The notes under the pieces are model-generated. The model worked only from the letters and a program-made list of their open reading frames with translations, made no database searches and had not been told where the DNA came from. Positions 9,511 to 12,406 of a stretch of DNA of 12,406 nt are shown piece after piece. The position numbers and the translations under genes are program-made. The DNA is taken from contig JAGSPR010000178.1 of assembly GCA_018262455.1 (NCBI GenBank), forward strand, positions 1 through 12,406, in the 5' to 3' direction. The stretch is from Deltaproteobacteria bacterium. GTDB taxonomy: Bacteria; Myxococcota; Polyangia; Haliangiales; Haliangiaceae. How positions within the stretch are numbered: position 1 is the stretch's first letter; each line of letters opens with the position of its first letter.

Positions 9511-10323
9511 ATGAGGTTTGCCTGGATCATCGCCGCGGCGTCACTCGCCTGCGGATGCCCGCATAACGGTTCGTACTCGCAGCCGGCGACGCTGCCGACC
9601 GCCAAGGACGTGGTCGCGCGGCTCGCGAAGCTGCGCGCGTCGCGGACCTCGTTTCGCGTGCAGACCACGATGGACTACTGGCTCGGCAAGCAGCGGGTGA
9701 AGGGCAAGGTCCGTGTCATGGGCACGTCGAAGCGGCAGGTCCGGTTCAACGCGATCAAGCCCGACGACACCGTGCTCGTCGACATGGCCTGCAACGGCAC
9801 CGACTTCACGTTCGTCGACCAGCAGAACAACTGCCAGCTCGCGGGGCCGTGCGACAAGACCTCGATCGCGTCGCTGCTACGGGTCGAGCTCGAGCCCGAC
9901 GACTTCCACTCGTTCGCGCAGGGCGTGCCGCCGGTCATCGAGGGCGCCGACGGTACGGTGACGTGGGATGCCAAGCACGGCCAGGAGCGCGTGACGCTCG
10001 AAGGGCCGGCAGGCAAGCAGGTGATCGTGATCGACGCGCGCGACAACCACTTCGACGTCGTCGCGGCCGAGCTCCGCGATCCGGCCGGCAAGGTCGTATG
10101 GTCGGTCGAGAACAGCGATTTCCACGACGTCAAGGACGTTGCGGGTACCCCCCAGCGGGTGCCCGGCAAGACCCGGTTCAAGAATCCCCGCCAGGAAGCT
10201 GACCTGCTAGTAGACTGGCTGGACGAGGAACGAGCCATCAACCTCGAGATCGATGCCGCGAAGTTCACGGTGCCTATTCCGAGCGGCCTATCATCGTGCA
10301 ATGGGGGCTCGATCTCGCCCTGA
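9511..10323 (+). CDS. LolA/LolB-like (DUF4292-type) outer-membrane lipoprotein
   Basis: 270 residues from ATG 9511. The signal peptide MRFAWIIAAASLACGC ends in two closely spaced Cys (14 and 16), so a lipoprotein is likely although neither site is a strict lipobox. The mature part begins with a helix (AKDVVARLAKLRASRTSFRV), then alternating strands including QRVKGKVRVMG and a VRFNAIKPDD strand-turn, followed by NGTDFTFVD. This order resembles the LolA/LolB half-barrel fold as found in DUF4292 lipoproteins of deltaproteobacteria, which may bind lipids or lipoproteins. The assignment is by pattern, not alignment. Additional Cys at 94, 108, 114 and 263 could form disulfides in the periplasm. An alternative start is GTG 9490 (SD-supported), and the frame is open from GTG 9439, overlapping the peptidase stop. 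The kinase gene starts 61 nt downstream. Confidence 0.78.
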   Translation: MRFAWIIAAASLACGCPHNGSYSQPATLPTAKDVVARLAKLRASRTSFRVQTTMDYWLGKQRVKGKVRVMGTSKRQVRFNAIKPDDTVLVDMACNGTDFTFVDQQNNCQLAGPCDKTSIASLLRVELEPDDFHSFAQGVPPVIEGADGTVTWDAKHGQERVTLEGPAGKQVIVIDARDNHFDVVAAELRDPAGKVVWSVENSDFHDVKDVAGTPQRVPGKTRFKNPRQEADLLVDWLDEERAINLEIDAAKFTVPIPSGLSSCNGGSISP

Positions 10324-10384
10324 ACGGCGTGCGATCGTTGGAGGATCGGTGTGGCGAACGTGATGAGATGGGAACCGGTACGAC

Positions 10385-12151
10385 GTGAGCACGGACGGTC
10401 CCCACCGGCGGAACGAGCGCATGGCGCGTGACGATCTCGACGCGACGCGCGTCGAGCGGGCCGATCCACTCATGGGTGCGGTGCTCGACAATCGGTTCCG
10501 CATCGAGTTCCGGCTCGCGGCCGGTGGGTTCGGTGCGATCTATCGCGCGACCCACGTGAAGTCCGGCCACCAGGTCGCGCTCAAGGTCCTGCATGCCGAG
10601 CTTGCGACCTCGGATGCGAGCATCACCGCACGGTTTCGCCGCGAGGGCGCGATGCTCGAGATGCTGCGTGATCCTCACACGATCACCGCCTACGAGCTCG
10701 GTGAGGCGCCGACTGGCGAGCTCTACATCGTCATGGAGCTGCTGCATGGCGAGAGCCTGTACGAGCAGTTTCGCGCGCGCGGCGCGCTGTCCTGGCAGCG
10801 TGTCGTGGCGATCGCGCGCATGGTGTGCAGCTCGCTCGCCGAGGCGCATGCGCGCGGGATCGTTCACCGCGATCTCAAGCCGGCGAACATCCACCTCGAG
10901 GCGCGCGACGGCAACCCGGACTTCGTGAAGGTGCTCGATTTCGGGATCGCGAAGATCGTGCGCGACTCGGGGCTCGACACTGCCGAGCTGACGCAAGCGG
11001 GCCAGATGATCGGCACGTTCGACTACATGGCGCCCGAGCAGATGATCGGCGGTGAGTGCACCCACGCCACCGACATCTACACGCTCGGCGTCGTGATGTA
11101 CGAGATGATCGCCGGTCGTCGCCCGTTCGCAGAGGCACAGACCCCGACGAGCATGCTGGCGGCGCTGCTGACCAGCGACCCGCCGGCGCTGGCGACGGTG
11201 GTCACGGTGCCCGCGGCACTCGACGCGATCGTCATGCGCTGCCTCCAGCGCGAGCCGCAGGACCGGTTTCCCGACGTTCACGAGCTTTCCGCTGCCCTCA
11301 CGGCGGTGCTCGCCGCGGACCCGGGCCCGGCGCGCCGGATCGCCGCCACCCCGCCGCCCCAGCCGTGCGACGAAGTGACGGTGTTCGACACGCGCCCGAA
11401 AGCGGAGTCCCGCGGCGAGCCGCCGCGCCTCCGCCATGACAGCTCGCAGCAGCCGCATTCGCCCGCCTTTCGTCGCGATGGATCGCCGCCGCACGTCGTG
11501 CGCCGCGAGGGATCGGGGCCAGTGGCCACGGGGCAGGGCCCGGGCGAGGCGCGCCCCCACCCGGCGATCATCCGTCGCTCGGGGTCGCAGTCCTACTCGA
11601 GCTCGCCGCCCGACGCGCGGCGTGACCCCTCGCCGCCCCCGATCGCCCCGGCCCTCCACGATCCGCACGGGCGACCCGGCACGCCGCCGGTCGTGCCGTT
11701 CGCCCCCATGGCCGTCCCGTCGGGCATCCCGTCAGCCGGACAACCGTTCAACCGGTCATCCAACCAGCCATTCAACCAGACCATCGTCCAGTTTCCATTG
11801 CCCCCGACGCTGGCTCCGTATGGGCAGGGCAGCCCGTACGGCCAGGCGGGGCAACCCGGCAGCCCGCCGGTGTACCCCTACGGGCAAGGCGTGCCCCAAG
11901 CGAGTCCGCCCGCGTACCCGTACACGGGCCAGCCGCCGCAATACGGCTCGCAACCGCTCGGCGAGCTCGCGCCGTGGACGCCGCCTCCTCCGGGCTACAC
12001 CGGCCCGACCCGCGGCAGCGCGATGGGCGATGTCCAGTCGTTCGACATGTCGGGAGTGCACTCGCGCGACGTGATCGTGCGCCGGGTCGTGTGGGCGATC
12101 GCGATCCTGCTCGGCCTCATCTTCGTGCTCGTGGTGGCCAATCGTCTCTAG
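10385..12151 (+). CDS. Hanks-type Ser/Thr protein kinase, C-terminally membrane-anchored
   Basis: 588 residues. The kinase domain spans about 38-310: glycine loop LAAGGFGAIY (44-53, first Gly replaced by Ala), ATP Lys67 (VALKVL), C-helix Glu87, catalytic HRDLKPAN (161-168, D163), DFG 185-187, activation segment ending MAPEQ (215-219), D230 and R294. All residues needed for catalysis are present. Residues 311-560 are Pro-rich and low-complexity, with four basic-Ser motifs (RRDGS 363, RREGS 373, RRSGS 397, RRDPS 412) and a PYGQ/YPYG-rich part (478-520). A single hydrophobic segment at about 568-585 ends three residues before the C-terminus, so the kinase faces the cytoplasm and has essentially no extracytoplasmic sensor. 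GTG 10385 is the first start after an in-frame stop; ATG 10421 and ATG 10472 are alternatives, and no clear SD marks any of them. Substrate unknown. Confidence 0.94.
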   Translation: MSTDGPHRRNERMARDDLDATRVERADPLMGAVLDNRFRIEFRLAAGGFGAIYRATHVKSGHQVALKVLHAELATSDASITARFRREGAMLEMLRDPHTITAYELGEAPTGELYIVMELLHGESLYEQFRARGALSWQRVVAIARMVCSSLAEAHARGIVHRDLKPANIHLEARDGNPDFVKVLDFGIAKIVRDSGLDTAELTQAGQMIGTFDYMAPEQMIGGECTHATDIYTLGVVMYEMIAGRRPFAEAQTPTSMLAALLTSDPPALATVVTVPAALDAIVMRCLQREPQDRFPDVHELSAALTAVLAADPGPARRIAATPPPQPCDEVTVFDTRPKAESRGEPPRLRHDSSQQPHSPAFRRDGSPPHVVRREGSGPVATGQGPGEARPHPAIIRRSGSQSYSSSPPDARRDPSPPPIAPALHDPHGRPGTPPVVPFAPMAVPSGIPSAGQPFNRSSNQPFNQTIVQFPLPPTLAPYGQGSPYGQAGQPGSPPVYPYGQGVPQASPPAYPYTGQPPQYGSQPLGELAPWTPPPPGYTGPTRGSAMGDVQSFDMSGVHSRDVIVRRVVWAIAILLGLIFVLVVANRL

Positions 12152-12180
12152 CTCCGCGGCGCACGTGCTAGCGTCCCGGC

Positions 12181-12406
12181 GTGTCTTCGCTTGTCGGGAT
12201 CTTGCTCGGTCTGCTCGTCGGGCTGCGGCATGCCTTCGAGCCCGATCACCTCACCGCGATGGCGACGCTCGTCGGCGACACGCGTGACGCCCGTCGCGGT
12301 GCGCTGGTCGGTGCGATCTGGGGCGTCGGACACACGATCGCGCTCGTCATCGTCGGAGTGGTGCTGATCATCGTCGGTGACGCGTTACCAACCAGGCTCG
12401 CCGCGG
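12181..12406 (+). CDS. NicO/UreH-type metal permease, N-terminal part (runs off window)
   Basis: The frame is open from GTG 12181 to the window end, giving the first 75 residues. The sequence begins directly with a membrane helix (SLVGILLGLLVGL) running into RHAFEPDHLTAM. This holds HX4DH (H17, D22, H23), the metal-binding signature of NiCoT/NicO-type nickel-cobalt permeases and of UreH-like relatives. Then come a basic cytoplasmic loop (DTRDARRG) and a second helix with WGVGHT (47-52, H51). Both motifs and their spacing are those of the family. The substrate (Ni, Co, or another cation) cannot be decided from this fragment. The start is 29 nt after the kinase stop without an obvious SD, so cotranscription with the kinase is possible. 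Confidence 0.87.
   Translation, partial: MSSLVGILLGLLVGLRHAFEPDHLTAMATLVGDTRDARRGALVGAIWGVGHTIALVIVGVVLIIVGDALPTRLAA

Noticed and set aside
10274..11668. 464-codon minus-strand ORF opposite the kinase
   Set aside because: Arg/His-rich antisense shadow of a kinase domain with complete catalytic motifs.

Overview
This is a GC-rich stretch of about 12.4 kb, densely packed with long, SD-light genes and rich in lipoproteins. It carries a Hanks-type Ser/Thr kinase, a LolA/LolB-like lipoprotein, a type IV pilus retraction-type ATPase, a multi-domain c-di-GMP protein and a prolyl oligopeptidase. Together these suggest a Myxococcota/deltaproteobacterial-type chromosome, possibly Kofleriaceae/Haliangiales-like. 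That assignment is inferred from gene content and composition, since no rRNA or phylogenetic marker is present.

Region 1 (2-5314, + strand) looks like one tightly spaced transcription unit. It holds the C-terminus of an unrecognised protein, a HupE/UreJ-type membrane protein that overlaps it by 3 nt, a 940-residue REC-GGDEF-(degenerate GGDEF)-EAL protein, and, 6 nt later, a PilT/PilU-family ATPase. The last two form the most suggestive pairing: a receiver-controlled c-di-GMP enzyme next to a pilus retraction motor.

Region 2 (5365-6702, - strand) is a convergent gene for a predicted exported, probably lipid-anchored protein. It has two WXXGXW motifs and a long Tyr/Pro/Gly tail made of about 19 YQPP/YTPP repeats. 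A small GC hairpin separates it from region 1. A 230-nt divergent intergenic region follows, with candidate promoters on both strands.

Region 3 (6933-10323, + strand) encodes a small exported NTF2/DUF4878-like protein, a complete S9A prolyl oligopeptidase 2 nt downstream, and a LolA/LolB-like (DUF4292-type) lipoprotein. An 11-bp perfect inverted repeat and a 15-bp tandem duplication lie at the junction between the last two.

Region 4 (10385-12406, + strand) holds a Ser/Thr kinase with a long low-complexity tail ending in a single C-terminal membrane anchor. After it comes the start of a NicO/UreH-type metal permease that runs off the window. I found no tRNA, rRNA, CRISPR array, insertion sequence or phage gene. 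Most genes look like ordinary chromosomal genes. The points worth following up are the c-di-GMP/pilus pair, the expanding repeat lipoprotein, the stem-loop junction and the tail-anchored kinase.
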